Part shown: positions 35,028-44,207 of the stretch, piece by piece
Layout of the letters: the number at the start of each line of letters is the position of its first letter
Numbering within the stretch: position 1 is the first letter of the stretch
From: an uncultured Dorea sp.
GTDB lineage: Bacteria; Bacillota; Clostridia; Lachnospirales; Lachnospiraceae
Length of the DNA: 64,000 nucleotides
Direction: 5' to 3'
Assembly (NCBI GenBank): GCA_948602995.1
Contig: CAPEBR010000017.1
Span: forward strand, 1 to 64,000
The notes under the pieces: model-generated
What the model was told of the DNA's origin: nothing
The model's input: only the letters and a program-made list of their open reading frames with translations
Databases searched by the model: none
Position numbers and translations under genes: made by a program

Positions 35028-36261
35028 TTATCGAAAACTCAAATTTAGCATCTTACTGCAGACGGTACTAGTCACGGCACTGACCGTATTCGTCGGCGGT
35101 TTTCTGTTGAATTATGTCATAGACGGCATCTATAATGACAGCTTTGCGAAGGGATTCGTGGATTTTCTCACATCCTTTCACGTGAAGGAGCAGACGGCGA
35201 TTAATCTTTATTGGAAGCTTATTGGAAATAACAAGATTTTTTTCATGATCGTCGGCTTTCTCCTTCTTTTTGCGCTGTTTTTCTATGTGGCGCTCACCAA
35301 GATGACCAGGTATCTTGACCAGGTGGGAAATGGTATTGAAAATATTGTCTCCGAGTCCACGGAGCCGATTCATCTGATCACGGAGCTTAAGCCAATTGAG
35401 ATCCGCCTGAACGAGATCAAGGCAACCCTTAAACGTCAGGAGCTGGAATCGGTAGAGAGTGAGAAAAAGAAAAATGACCTGGTACTTTTCCTTGCCCATG
35501 ATCTAAAGACGCCGCTTACATCCATTGTGGCATACTTAAGCATGCTGGACGGGCATCCGGATATGTCGAGAAAGGAGCGGGAAAAATATATCCACATCGC
35601 TTTCGAGAAGTCCCTGCGTTTAGGTGAGCTCATCAACGAATTTTTTGACATTACCAGATATAATCTCCAGGATATCGAGCTTGAACCGGTGGAGATTAAT
35701 CTGTCTATGATGCTTGAACAGCTTGCAGACGAGCTTTACGGGGTGCTTCAGGAAAAATGCCTTACCTGCGAGGTAGAGGCCGAGGAAAACCTGGTTGTTA
35801 GTGGGGATCCGGACAAGCTTGCCCGTGTATTTGACAATATATTAAGAAATGCAATTGCCTACTGCCACGAGGCTACAAAGATCTCCATCGGTGCGCAGAT
35901 GAGCCGCGGCAACGTGGAGATCACCTTTACGAATCATGGGCACAAAATTCCGGGCGATATGCTTCAGACCATTTTTGAAAAATTCTACCGGGTGGATAAC
36001 TCCCGGTCAAGCGGAACCGGAGGTGCAGGCCTTGGGCTTGCCATTGCCAAAGAGATTGTGGAAATGCACGGCGGACGGATTCGTGCGAAGAGTGATGATA
36101 ACAGGACGCAGTTCATCGTGACGCTGCCGTCCGGGGACAAGAAGGAAGAGGAGCAGAAAAATGAGATTCATACACATCGCAGACGTGCATTTGGGGGCAG
36201 AACCGGACACTGGAAAAACACACAGAGGAAAAAGGGGAAGGGAGATCTGGAGCAGTCTTGA
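35005..36261 (+). CDS. VanS-like sensor histidine kinase
   Basis: A membrane kinase of up to 418 residues. Two membrane helices (near residues 18-37 and 75-93) bracket only about 40 extracellular residues. A HAMP-like linker follows, then the H box FLAHDLKTPLTSIVAYLS, N box DNILRNAIAYCHEA and the F/G2 boxes FEKFYRVDNSRSSGTGGAGLGLAI. The start is uncertain: TTG at 35005 or at 35017, both inside the regulator gene. The last 33 or so residues, rich in Arg, Lys and His, lie entirely within the overlap with the next gene and have no family counterpart. The functional domain ends near 36140. Confidence 0.85.
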   Translation: MGIRLKNNYRKLKFSILLQTVLVTALTVFVGGFLLNYVIDGIYNDSFAKGFVDFLTSFHVKEQTAINLYWKLIGNNKIFFMIVGFLLLFALFFYVALTKMTRYLDQVGNGIENIVSESTEPIHLITELKPIEIRLNEIKATLKRQELESVESEKKKNDLVLFLAHDLKTPLTSIVAYLSMLDGHPDMSRKEREKYIHIAFEKSLRLGELINEFFDITRYNLQDIELEPVEINLSMMLEQLADELYGVLQEKCLTCEVEAEENLVVSGDPDKLARVFDNILRNAIAYCHEATKISIGAQMSRGNVEITFTNHGHKIPGDMLQTIFEKFYRVDNSRSSGTGGAGLGLAIAKEIVEMHGGRIRAKSDDNRTQFIVTLPSGDKKEEEQKNEIHTHRRRAFGGRTGHWKNTQRKKGKGDLEQS

Positions 36262-37228
36262 AAGAGTCCTGTCTGTCTGTGAGGAGCAGAAGACAGAGCT
36301 GCTGCTGATCGCAGGAGATCTGTTCCACCGCCAGCCTCTGAAGAGAGAGCTAAAGGAACTCAATTACCTCTTCGGCAGACTTACGGCGACCAAGGTTGTC
36401 ATCATCGCGGGAAATCACGATTACTTAAAAAAAGATTCTTATTACCGTACCTTTCAGTGGGAGGAAAATGTGCACATGATCCTGTCGCCCGACATTACCT
36501 GCGTGGAGTTTCCGGAGTATTCCCTTGCGGTATACGGAATGAGCTACTATGCCAGGGAGATCGAAAAGGCATGCTTAAGCGACGCATTTCCCATGGGACG
36601 GCAGGCCCATGAGATTCTCATTGCCCATGGCGGGGATCAGAAGCATATTCCCTTAAAAAAGGAAGAACTTCTAAGGCTCGGTTATGACTACATTGCCCTT
36701 GGACATATCCACAAGCCCCAGGAGCTCTGCCCGGGAATCGCATTTTCCGGCGCACTTGAGCCCATTGATAAAAATGATACCGGGCTCCACGGCTATATCG
36801 CAGGAGAACTCACGGAAGAAGCCTGCCGGACAAGCTTCATCCCGTTTGCATCGAGAGAATATATTCATCTCACGGTCCAGGTGCACAGCAGTATGTCGTG
36901 CCATGAACTTCGGGAGGAACTGAAAAAAAGAATGGATGAGAAAGGGCGGCAGAATATCTACAAGGTTATACTGACCGGCCGGCGGGATCCGGAGGCTGTA
37001 TTTGATCCCCAGGTTCTTGACCCTTATGGAAATGTTATTGAACTGTCGGATTATACGACTTACGCATATTCCTTCGAAAAGTTAAAGGCACAGAACAGAG
37101 AAAATATTCTTGGACAGTTTATAGAAAGCTTTGCAGAATGCAGGGAGGGAAGCGTGGAGTATCAGGCACTATGCGAGGGGGTGCATGCTTTGATGGAAAC
37201 AAAAAGGGGAGAATATGAAAATCTGTGA
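36161..37228 (+). CDS. YhaO/SbcD-like metallophosphoesterase
   Basis: A 355-residue calcineurin-fold nuclease subunit. Metal-binding motifs are visible: HIADVHLG (residues 4-11), LLLIAGDLFH, VVIIAGNHDY, ILIAHGG and IALGHIHKPQ. The family (SbcD, Mre11, YhaO) cuts DNA ends and acts with an SMC-like ATPase. Here that partner is the next gene, which overlaps by 14 bases. The ATG is preceded by GAAGGAAGAGGAG and overlaps the kinase frame by 101 bases. Likely role: DNA end processing or repair. The link to the upstream two-component pair is by position only. Confidence 0.88.
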   Translation: MRFIHIADVHLGAEPDTGKTHRGKRGREIWSSLERVLSVCEEQKTELLLIAGDLFHRQPLKRELKELNYLFGRLTATKVVIIAGNHDYLKKDSYYRTFQWEENVHMILSPDITCVEFPEYSLAVYGMSYYAREIEKACLSDAFPMGRQAHEILIAHGGDQKHIPLKKEELLRLGYDYIALGHIHKPQELCPGIAFSGALEPIDKNDTGLHGYIAGELTEEACRTSFIPFASREYIHLTVQVHSSMSCHELREELKKRMDEKGRQNIYKVILTGRRDPEAVFDPQVLDPYGNVIELSDYTTYAYSFEKLKAQNRENILGQFIESFAECREGSVEYQALCEGVHALMETKRGEYENL

Positions 37229-38774
37229 ATTATTACTTAGAAATTTTGGGAAATTCTCGGATACATCCATAAAGCTTTCAGGCGGAATACAGATTCTGTA
37301 CGGGGAAAATGAATCCGGGAAATCAACGATACATACATTTATAAAAGGGATGCTGTTCGGCATGGAGCGGGGACGCGGACGCGCGGCAAACCATGACACA
37401 TTTTCCAAATATGAGCCGTGGGAGAATCCCAATTACTATTCCGGAAGGCTGATCTTCGAGACCAGCGGCAGACACTTCGCCATAGACCGGCATTTTGACA
37501 AATTCGCAAAAAGTGTGGAGATTGTCTGTCTGGAAGACGGGGAACAGTTAAGTGAAGCAGACGGGGATCTTGAGATGCTCCTGGACGGCTTGAATGCCCA
37601 GGGATTTGATAACACTATTTCGATCGCACAGCTAAAGGCACAGCCCGGATTGTCGCTTGCCTCTGAGCTTAAGAATTACGCTACCAATTATTATGTGACC
37701 GGAGACAGCGACCTGGACCTGGAGGCGGCGCTTGGACGGCTCCAGGAAAAAAAGAAAGACGCAGACAAAAAGCTCCGGGATCTGATCAGAGTCAGGCAGG
37801 ACAAGCGTGAGCGGCTGGAACAAGAGCTCTCTTATATCTGGCGCGACATTCACCGCATCAGAGAAGAGCAGGAGTATCTGGAAGAGGAGATAACCGCCAG
37901 GAAAGCACGGATCAGCCAGGAAAAGCAGGAGGAACCGGAAGTAAAACAGAGAATCTTCGATGAGATCCGGCCGGACAAATGGAGGGTTCACCCCATAGAA
38001 ATCATCAGCCTGGCCGTTGGACTTATACTATGCTTTCTCCTGCTGCCAAGACCATGGAACGGATTTGTCACAATCGTATTATTCATCTGCGGCCTGATCT
38101 ACATATGGAACCGCATGAAGATCGCAAAGCAGCAGGTCAAGACCGAGCCCGAGCTGATCCTGGAAGAAATAACCCCGGAAGAGGAAAAAGTCCCCTTAGA
38201 AAAGCTGATATGGGAATACGAGCACAACGCAGGCGAGCTCCAGGAAAAACAGGTGCAGTACGATAACCTAAGCGAATCCCTTGCTGAGCTAGATGAGATA
38301 ACAGGCGGACATAAAGAATACGAAGACAAGAAAAATGCATTCCAGCTGGCAGAAAACAGAATAGAAGAATTAGCCGAAGCCTTTCAGAAAAAGCTAAAAA
38401 AAGACTTGAATACCCGGGCATCAGAAATCATCAGCCAGATTACAGGAGGAAAATACACCCGTCTGATCCTCTCAGAAGGACTGTCCCTAAGTCTCCTGTC
38501 ACAGGATCGCAGGATCCCCATAGAACAAGTGAGCCGCGGAACCATCGAGCAGGTCTACTTCGCCCTCCGCATGGCGGCAGGAGAACTCATGCACACCGAA
38601 GAATACCCGGTCATCCTGGACGACACCTTCGTCTGCTACGATGACAAACGCCTGGCACAGACACTTGGCTGGCTTTACAAAAACAAAACCCAGGTAATCC
38701 TTTTCACCTGCCAGAAACGCGAAGAAGAGATACTGTCCAGGCTAAAAATTCCATATCATATAATCAAAATTTAG
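37215..38774 (+). CDS. YhaN-like AAA ATPase with membrane segments
   Basis: A 519-residue SMC/Rad50-type ATPase. The N terminus carries LLLRNFGKF and Walker A YGENESGKST (near residues 29-38). Coiled coils flank a hydrophobic stretch near residues 262-295 (IISLAVGLILCFLLL and FVTIVLFICGLIYIW). The C terminus has the signature region QVSRGTIEQVYFALR and Walker B PVILDDTFV. The layout matches YhaN, which also has central membrane helices, but YhaN proteins are nearly twice as long, so the coiled coils are shortened here. It pairs with the overlapping YhaO-like nuclease. The membrane segments suggest the complex is tethered to the membrane. Confidence 0.85.
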   Translation: MKICELLLRNFGKFSDTSIKLSGGIQILYGENESGKSTIHTFIKGMLFGMERGRGRAANHDTFSKYEPWENPNYYSGRLIFETSGRHFAIDRHFDKFAKSVEIVCLEDGEQLSEADGDLEMLLDGLNAQGFDNTISIAQLKAQPGLSLASELKNYATNYYVTGDSDLDLEAALGRLQEKKKDADKKLRDLIRVRQDKRERLEQELSYIWRDIHRIREEQEYLEEEITARKARISQEKQEEPEVKQRIFDEIRPDKWRVHPIEIISLAVGLILCFLLLPRPWNGFVTIVLFICGLIYIWNRMKIAKQQVKTEPELILEEITPEEEKVPLEKLIWEYEHNAGELQEKQVQYDNLSESLAELDEITGGHKEYEDKKNAFQLAENRIEELAEAFQKKLKKDLNTRASEIISQITGGKYTRLILSEGLSLSLLSQDRRIPIEQVSRGTIEQVYFALRMAAGELMHTEEYPVILDDTFVCYDDKRLAQTLGWLYKNKTQVILFTCQKREEEILSRLKIPYHIIKI

Positions 38775-38789
38775 AGCAGCCAGTAAACA

Positions 38790-38814
38790 GCAGGCAGGAA
38801 GCCTTCCTGCCTGC
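38790..38814. terminator. Hairpin between convergent operons
   Basis: GCAGGCAGGAA pairs perfectly with TTCCTGCCTGC around a 3-base loop, between the YhaN-like gene and prs. No long T-run is seen on either side, so termination is likely but not certain. Confidence 0.6.
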
Positions 38815-38839
38815 GTCCTCCCCCTCCCCTATTTTTACG

Positions 38840-40018
38840 CTATCTCTTATTATATTCCTGCACCGCATACTGAATCCGCTCATTCGGCGTCAGTATACTG
38901 CTGATCGACCCATCATGATTCAGCGTATCAATCATAAGTGCAATATATTTACTCATATCGCAGCTAATATAATACGGCCTTTCCAGAAGCTCCGGTGTCT
39001 GATAGATCAGGTTCGTTGTAAGAATCGCATCAATCAGCCCGTCCTCATAAGCCTTATCAAACTTCTCAAGCCCGTTCGTAAACAGCCCGAAGGTTGCAGC
39101 AGCGAAGATCCGTCTTGCCTTGCGCTGCTTCAGCTGGCCCGCCACATCCAGAATGCTGTCTCCGGAGGAGATCATATCATCCAGGATAATCACATCCTTG
39201 CCCTCCACAGAGGAACCCAGGAATTCATGGGCAACAATCGGGTTGCGCCCGTTCACAATCCTCGTGTAATCACGTCTCTTATAGAACATCCCCATGTCAA
39301 GATTCAGCACATTTGCAAGATAGACCGCGCGGCCGGTTGCGCCCTCATCCGGACTGATGGCCATCATATGGTCACTGTCAATCTGAAGGTCATCATAACG
39401 GTTCAGGAGTCCCTTTACAAACTGATAGGTGGGCTTGACCGTTTCGAAGCCGCTTAAGGGGATTGCGTTCTGCACACGGGGATCGTGGGCGTCAAAAGTA
39501 ATAATATTATCCACACCCATCCTCACAAGCTCCTGCAGCGCGAGGGCACAGTCAAGAGACTCGCGGCCGCTTCTTTTGTGCTGCCGGCTCTCGTACAGGA
39601 ATGGCATGATGACATTAAGCCGCCGTCCCTTTCCCCCAATAGCTGCGATGACTCTCTTAAGATTCTGGAAATGGTCATCCGGGGACATGTGATTAATATG
39701 TCCCGTTAAGGAATAAGTCAGGCTGTAATTACATACATCTACCATGAGATATAAGTCCATTCCCCGCACAGATTCCCCGATAATTCCCTTAGCCTCTCCC
39801 GAACCGAATCTGGGAACCCGTGCATCAATCAGATAGGTGTCCCTCTCGTATCCGTTAAATACAACGTCGTCTTTGTAGACGTGATCACTTTCCCTGCGCC
39901 ATTTTACCAGGTAGTCATTGACCTTTTTCCCCATGTCCTGACAACCGTCCAGGGCAATAATCCCCAGAGAGCCAATTGGAATGTTGTCCAATATGCGTTC
40001 ATTACGGCGTAGCATCAT
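38840..40018 (-). CDS. prs: Ribose-phosphate pyrophosphokinase
   Basis: PRPP synthetase of 392 residues, making PRPP from ribose 5-phosphate and ATP for nucleotide, His and Trp synthesis. Conserved parts include YLMVDVCNYSLTYS, VIMPFLYESRQHKR, ITFDAHDPRVQNAIP (the conserved His/Asp region) and the PRPP loop VIILDDMISSGDSILDVA. It is longer than the usual 310-320 residues, with extra N-terminal and C-terminal stretches, as in a clostridial subgroup. GGGAGG precedes the start; ATG at 40018 or the adjacent ATG at 40015. The gene start overlaps the end of the dnaC-like gene by 17 bases, so the two are translationally coupled. Confidence 0.9.
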   Translation of the reverse strand: MMLRRNERILDNIPIGSLGIIALDGCQDMGKKVNDYLVKWRRESDHVYKDDVVFNGYERDTYLIDARVPRFGSGEAKGIIGESVRGMDLYLMVDVCNYSLTYSLTGHINHMSPDDHFQNLKRVIAAIGGKGRRLNVIMPFLYESRQHKRSGRESLDCALALQELVRMGVDNIITFDAHDPRVQNAIPLSGFETVKPTYQFVKGLLNRYDDLQIDSDHMMAISPDEGATGRAVYLANVLNLDMGMFYKRRDYTRIVNGRNPIVAHEFLGSSVEGKDVIILDDMISSGDSILDVAGQLKQRKARRIFAAATFGLFTNGLEKFDKAYEDGLIDAILTTNLIYQTPELLERPYYISCDMSKYIALMIDTLNHDGSISSILTPNERIQYAVQEYNKR

Positions 40019-41012
40019 TCGTACCTCCCAAATTTAATAATTTTTTTTGTATTCTTATATCATCACCCGTAAGTCTCAGCATCTTATAACTGCTGCTAAT
40101 ACGGGAAAAGATTCGTTCAGAATAGATTCCCTTAAGATCTTCAAGTGCAAGGTTCGTAGAGATTACAGTGGAACGTCTCCTAAGACTGCGTTCATTCAAT
40201 ATGGTAAATAGCTGTGATGTTGTAAAGGTGTTGGAGAGTTCAGATCCCAGGTCATCAATTATGAGCAGATCGCATTCATAGATGTGTGTGTGCGTTTCAT
40301 CCTCCGTGTCTTCCCTTGAGAAAGTCTCCTTCGCAAGCAGATCAAAGAGCATGGAGGCGGAAAAATAGATTACAGAATAAGAACGTTCAATCAGTTCTTT
40401 TGCGATACAGTGTGAAAGAAAAGTCTTGCCGACCCCTGTATCTCCATATAATAATATATTAGAAAATTGCGCGGAAAATGTGTCCACAAATTTATGGCAG
40501 GCATCTAGCGCAGTCTGTATAGCTTCCCTGGAAGAACGTCCGGTTAGCGGGTCAATGTGGCTGGCAGAATAGTAATCCAGGGAAAATGTATCAAAGTTTT
40601 CCAGCTCCAGAATTCCCTCCAGATTAGACTGGGTGTACAACAAATCAATCACTGCCTTGTTAAAGCAGTGACACTTTTTTGAACCGAGATATCCGGTATC
40701 CCGGCAGTCCGGGCATGTATAATGAAGTTCCAGATAGTCAGCCGGAAAATGATTCTTAAGGAGAAGCATGCGTTTGCGCTCTGTAAGCTCCTTCATGGTG
40801 CGCCTGAAGGAGGACAGTGCGGACGCATCGCCCTCAATTAGCTGTTTTGCTTTTTCTACGCTTAAGGAGGAGATGGAATCATCAAGATCCTTAAGCTCTG
40901 GTATGCAGGAATATGCCTGCGTGTAACGTCTGCGCAGAGCATATACATTGTCTGTCTGCCGCTGTTCATAAGTACGTATCAGTGCATCGTACTGAGAATT
41001 GGATAGTGCCAT
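40002..41012 (-). CDS. DnaC/DnaI-like helicase loader
   Basis: A 336-residue AAA+ ATPase that loads the replicative helicase. The N-terminal region has a zinc-binding cluster (CPDCRDTGYLGSKKCHC near residues 99-115). The ATPase core has Walker A YGDTGVGKTF, Walker B LLIIDDLGSE and sensor region TVISTNLALEDL. It is encoded 52 bases after the DnaD-like initiation protein gene and before prs, all on the minus strand. A DnaD-like gene next to a DnaC-like gene is the usual Lachnospiraceae pairing for the helicase-loading step; function is from family knowledge. Confidence 0.9.
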   Translation of the reverse strand: MALSNSQYDALIRTYEQRQTDNVYALRRRYTQAYSCIPELKDLDDSISSLSVEKAKQLIEGDASALSSFRRTMKELTERKRMLLLKNHFPADYLELHYTCPDCRDTGYLGSKKCHCFNKAVIDLLYTQSNLEGILELENFDTFSLDYYSASHIDPLTGRSSREAIQTALDACHKFVDTFSAQFSNILLYGDTGVGKTFLSHCIAKELIERSYSVIYFSASMLFDLLAKETFSREDTEDETHTHIYECDLLIIDDLGSELSNTFTTSQLFTILNERSLRRRSTVISTNLALEDLKGIYSERIFSRISSSYKMLRLTGDDIRIQKKLLNLGGTNDATP

Positions 41013-41064
41013 GTGAAAGATCCCTCTTATGTAACTACTCAGCAGGTCTGGGCAGTTACCCTTT

Positions 41065-42420
41065 TTATTGTTGTATCAGCTTGCGCTCCAGCTCATTCAT
41101 ATCATAGGAGCGACCCTCAAAGTTGTTGAATTTATTTCTGGATGCAGAGGCTTTGGAGGTTTGTTTCTTCCTGCGTTCCTTTTCCTTTAAAAATCCTGCG
41201 TCAATGGCCTTGATGTCTTCAAGACGCTGCACCTTTTTGGATAACCAGTCCCTCAGAATAGTGTCCGCATAGTCAAAGCTTGGCTGATGGATTGTGCTGA
41301 TGGTTTTGTTACAGGCTTCTACAATAATCTCAAGAGAAAATCCGTATTCCTCTGTCCATTTTTTTATGTAAGTCAGCTCAGAGGCTGCAGGTGAGCGTCC
41401 CTTGATGCCAAATGCATTCAGAACAGAATAGCAGTTACGGTTATAGGACAGGGAGCCTGCCTTTGCCTCCGCTACTGTGGAGATGCCCCGCTCATGCCAG
41501 GAGAGGGCAACCTTCCTTATATAATGCATGCTCTTGTGTCCGTTTTCTACACAGTATTCAATCAGATATTCCGTAAGATCTAAGGACATATGAAGCGTCT
41601 CGTAAAAATAAGCGATGGTTTCTACATCAGTTGAGGACAGAGTCTTTCCAAGATACTGCTCTGCCACAAATAAAAGCTCCTTAAATTCCTTGCGGCTCTT
41701 ATATTGCTGAAGGTTCGAAACCTCTGGAACAGGAGGAAGCGGTTCGTATTCCTCTGAAAGGAAAGCTTCCTTCCGGGCAAACAAATCTCTGAGGGAAGCA
41801 GCATCAGGATGGGCGTCCGATTCTGTACTCTGATGTCTCTGAGCAGATGGGGCTTCCTGCATACGGGCAGAAGAAGATGCCTCAGCCCCGGATATACGCC
41901 GTGAAGCCGTCTCCGCCTCGGACATGCGCCGGGGAACCGTCTCCGCCTCAGACATGCGCCGCGGGATCGTCTCCGCCTCGGACATGCGCCGTGAGCCTGT
42001 CTCCGCATCAGACATGCGCCGCGGGCCTGCCTCTGCCCCGGGGTCACGTCGTGAGCCTGCCTCCGCTTCAGATATGCGCCGTGAGGCAGTTGAGCCTGTC
42101 TCCGCCTCGGATGCACGCCTTTTGGGAGAACCGGAGCCTTTCGCGGGGGCAGCCTTTCTGGAAGCGGTATCTTCATATTCTAACAGACCCTGCTTTTTCC
42201 AGTAGTTGAGTGCGCGGATTACATCCTTTTCCGTATGGTCAAGAAGATCCGCAATCCGGGATATGGTCAGAGTCCCGGAGGGGGCATTCAGATGACGGAG
42301 CAGGAGAAGATAAACCTTCACGTACTCGCCATTTGCCTTTGCCATATAATGGTCAATAAATTCATTTTCCAATACAGTTGTCTCACGCTGTACGTGATTG
42401 GTAAGTGTTAGCTTTTTCAT
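41065..42420 (-). CDS. DnaD-domain replication protein with tandem repeats
   Basis: A 451-residue protein related to DnaD/phage-type initiation proteins. Residues 1-85 form a winged-helix domain (ISRIADLLDHTEKDVIRALNYWKKQGLL). Residues 101-183 are a low-complexity array of about eight 10-residue units of the form RRMSEAETxx. A linker follows, and the DnaB_2/DnaD domain covers about residues 225-385 (YKSRKEFKELLFVAEQYLGK to FDYADTILRDWL), then a basic tail. The start at 42420 has GGTGGG upstream and matches the domain; the upstream frame to 42528 crosses a dispersed repeat. Partner of the DnaC-like loader downstream. The repeat array is unusual for this family. Confidence 0.87.
   Translation of the reverse strand: MKKLTLTNHVQRETTVLENEFIDHYMAKANGEYVKVYLLLLRHLNAPSGTLTISRIADLLDHTEKDVIRALNYWKKQGLLEYEDTASRKAAPAKGSGSPKRRASEAETGSTASRRISEAEAGSRRDPGAEAGPRRMSDAETGSRRMSEAETIPRRMSEAETVPRRMSEAETASRRISGAEASSSARMQEAPSAQRHQSTESDAHPDAASLRDLFARKEAFLSEEYEPLPPVPEVSNLQQYKSRKEFKELLFVAEQYLGKTLSSTDVETIAYFYETLHMSLDLTEYLIEYCVENGHKSMHYIRKVALSWHERGISTVAEAKAGSLSYNRNCYSVLNAFGIKGRSPAASELTYIKKWTEEYGFSLEIIVEACNKTISTIHQPSFDYADTILRDWLSKKVQRLEDIKAIDAGFLKEKERRKKQTSKASASRNKFNNFEGRSYDMNELERKLIQQ
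41881..42118 (-). repeat. Coding 30-bp tandem repeat in the dnaD-like gene
   Basis: About eight units of 30 bases (one of 39) with core TCCGCCTCGGACATGCGCCG on the plus strand encode RRMSEAET-type decapeptides. Units differ by a few bases; the middle ones are nearly identical, a sign of recent expansion. Confidence 0.88.
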
Positions 42421-42464
42421 AGTCCGCCCACCAGTCTTTCTGTTTTTTCGAATAAGATTAAGGA

Positions 42465-42500
42465 TATACTCACAGCCGGTGAAATCTGCCGCGCAGTATA
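42465..42500 (+). repeat. Dispersed repeat family B, deleted copy
   Basis: The left end of the family (TATACTCACAGCCGGTGAAA, then TCTGCC) is joined directly to the right end (GCGCAGTATAA). About 75-85 interior bases are missing relative to the copies at 19175 and 60563, as if recombination joined the two ATCTG(C/G)C sites. It lies upstream of the dnaD-like gene. Confidence 0.7.
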
Positions 42501-42624
42501 ATTCCTCGTGTGAGAAGTTTCGTGTCAACTATTATAGCATCATAAGGGCGGTCAAAAAAGAAATTTCTGCCTCAAAAATCATGTTTTTTGTGGATAAAAT
42601 TCTGTGGAAAATGTGGATAACTAT

Positions 42625-44001
42625 TTATTTTAGGAGATTTTCCCCAATATTTACAACGTCTCCGGCTCCCATAGTTATCAACAAGTCACCTTTTTGGCAT
42701 TTTTCCAGGCAGAAGCTTTCAATCTCTGCAAAACTGCCAAAGTAGTACGCGTCGCATCCTTTTTCCTTCAGGGCATCTGCCAGATCCTTTGAAGATATGC
42801 CCAGTGTGTCAGTCTCCCTGGCTGCATAGATGTCTGCAAGGATGATATGGTCTGTGTGAGACAGGGCCCTGGCAAAGTCGGAAAATAGCGCTTTTGTTCT
42901 TGTGTAGGTGTGGGGCTGGAAGATGCACCAGATCTCACGATGGGGGTAATGCCTTGCTGCCGTGAGGCTTGCGGTGATCTCTGTCGGGTGATGGGCGTAG
43001 TCGTCAATGATAGTAAAGCCATTTACCTCTCCTTTATATTCAAAACGCCGGTCCGTGCCGGTAAATTCCTTAAGCCCTTTTTGTGCTGCTTCGGCGGAAA
43101 TATGAAGCTGGTCGCAGGCAGCCAGTGCGGCAAGGGCGTTGGATACATTGTGGTCGCCGCTGACAGACAGGGAGATGTGCTCCTTTTGTACCCCGTTCTT
43201 TAGAAGGTCAAAGGATGCTTCCCCCAGATCGTTGTGTGAAATGTTCGCTGCGCTGTAATCCATGGAAGAACCGCAGCCATAGGTGACAACCCTGCATGGC
43301 AGGCCGGCGGTGATCTCATCGACCCGGTCGATCTCTCCATTTATCACTAGACAGCCGTCTGATGGGAGGAGTTCTGCGAATCTTTGGAAGGATCGGCGGA
43401 TATCATCAAGATCCTTGAAAAAGTCCAGGTGATCCTCATCTATATTTAATATAATACTGATCTTCGGGAAAAAGTGCAGGAAGCTGTTCGTATACTCGCA
43501 GGCCTCCGTAAGAAAAATATCAGGCCCGCCCACACGGATATTTCCTCCGATTGCCTTTAGAATTCCGCCTACTGATATGGTGGGATCCATGTCTGCTGCA
43601 AGAAGAATGTGGGACAGCATTGAGGTGGTTGTGGTCTTACCGTGTGTGCCGGATACGGCGACAGGAACCTTATAATTTGTCATAAGCTGTCCTAAAAGCT
43701 CAGCACGGCTTAACATGGGGAGCCCCTTTACGGCAGCAGCATGGTATTCCTCGTTGTCCTCATGTATGGCAGCGGTATAGACCACGACATCAATTCCTTC
43801 TATTATATTAGAAGCCTTCTGTCCATAGAATACAGTGGCGCCGGCGCGCTCAAGATGACTGGTAAGCGCAGACTCTTTATTGTCAGAGCCGGATACGGTG
43901 AAGCCCTCTTTAAGAAGAATTTCGGCGAGACCACTCATGCTGATGCCGCCGATTCCGATAAAATGTATGTGTGCAGGTTGGTTAAAATTGATTCTATACA
44001 T
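42625..44001 (-). CDS. murC: UDP-N-acetylmuramate-L-alanine ligase
   Basis: Cytosolic peptidoglycan-precursor enzyme of 458 residues that adds L-Ala to UDP-MurNAc using ATP. The N-terminal Rossmann domain starts HIHFIGIGGISMSGLAEIL. The ATP loop is VSGTHGKTTTTSML, followed by EACEYTNSFLHFFP, ILNIDEDHLDFF and the C-terminal DDYAHHPTEI. The start at 44001 follows GGAGGAAG; the longer frame to 44127 has no such site and a poor sequence. It is a single gene, transcribed away from glgC. Confidence 0.96.
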   Translation of the reverse strand: MYRINFNQPAHIHFIGIGGISMSGLAEILLKEGFTVSGSDNKESALTSHLERAGATVFYGQKASNIIEGIDVVVYTAAIHEDNEEYHAAAVKGLPMLSRAELLGQLMTNYKVPVAVSGTHGKTTTTSMLSHILLAADMDPTISVGGILKAIGGNIRVGGPDIFLTEACEYTNSFLHFFPKISIILNIDEDHLDFFKDLDDIRRSFQRFAELLPSDGCLVINGEIDRVDEITAGLPCRVVTYGCGSSMDYSAANISHNDLGEASFDLLKNGVQKEHISLSVSGDHNVSNALAALAACDQLHISAEAAQKGLKEFTGTDRRFEYKGEVNGFTIIDDYAHHPTEITASLTAARHYPHREIWCIFQPHTYTRTKALFSDFARALSHTDHIILADIYAARETDTLGISSKDLADALKEKGCDAYYFGSFAEIESFCLEKCQKGDLLITMGAGDVVNIGENLLK

Positions 44002-44207
44002 GAAACTTCCTCCGTTTTTTATAGTAATACAAAAAGATTCTTCTTCATATATTATAAACATATATCTGCAAAAAACCAACAAAAAGTTTTTTGGTATATT
44101 TTCATAAAAAGTATTTTTAAAATACAATTTATTTGTAAATATTGTTCACTTAATGGAAAATATATGATATAATATACTCAGCAGACATTTTTAGAAGGAG
44201 TGATGAC

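Noticed and set aside
41924..42205. Open frames on the plus strand across the dnaD-like gene.
   Set aside because: They arise from the 30-base periodic repeat, which keeps several frames open; they have no ribosome site and no family resemblance.
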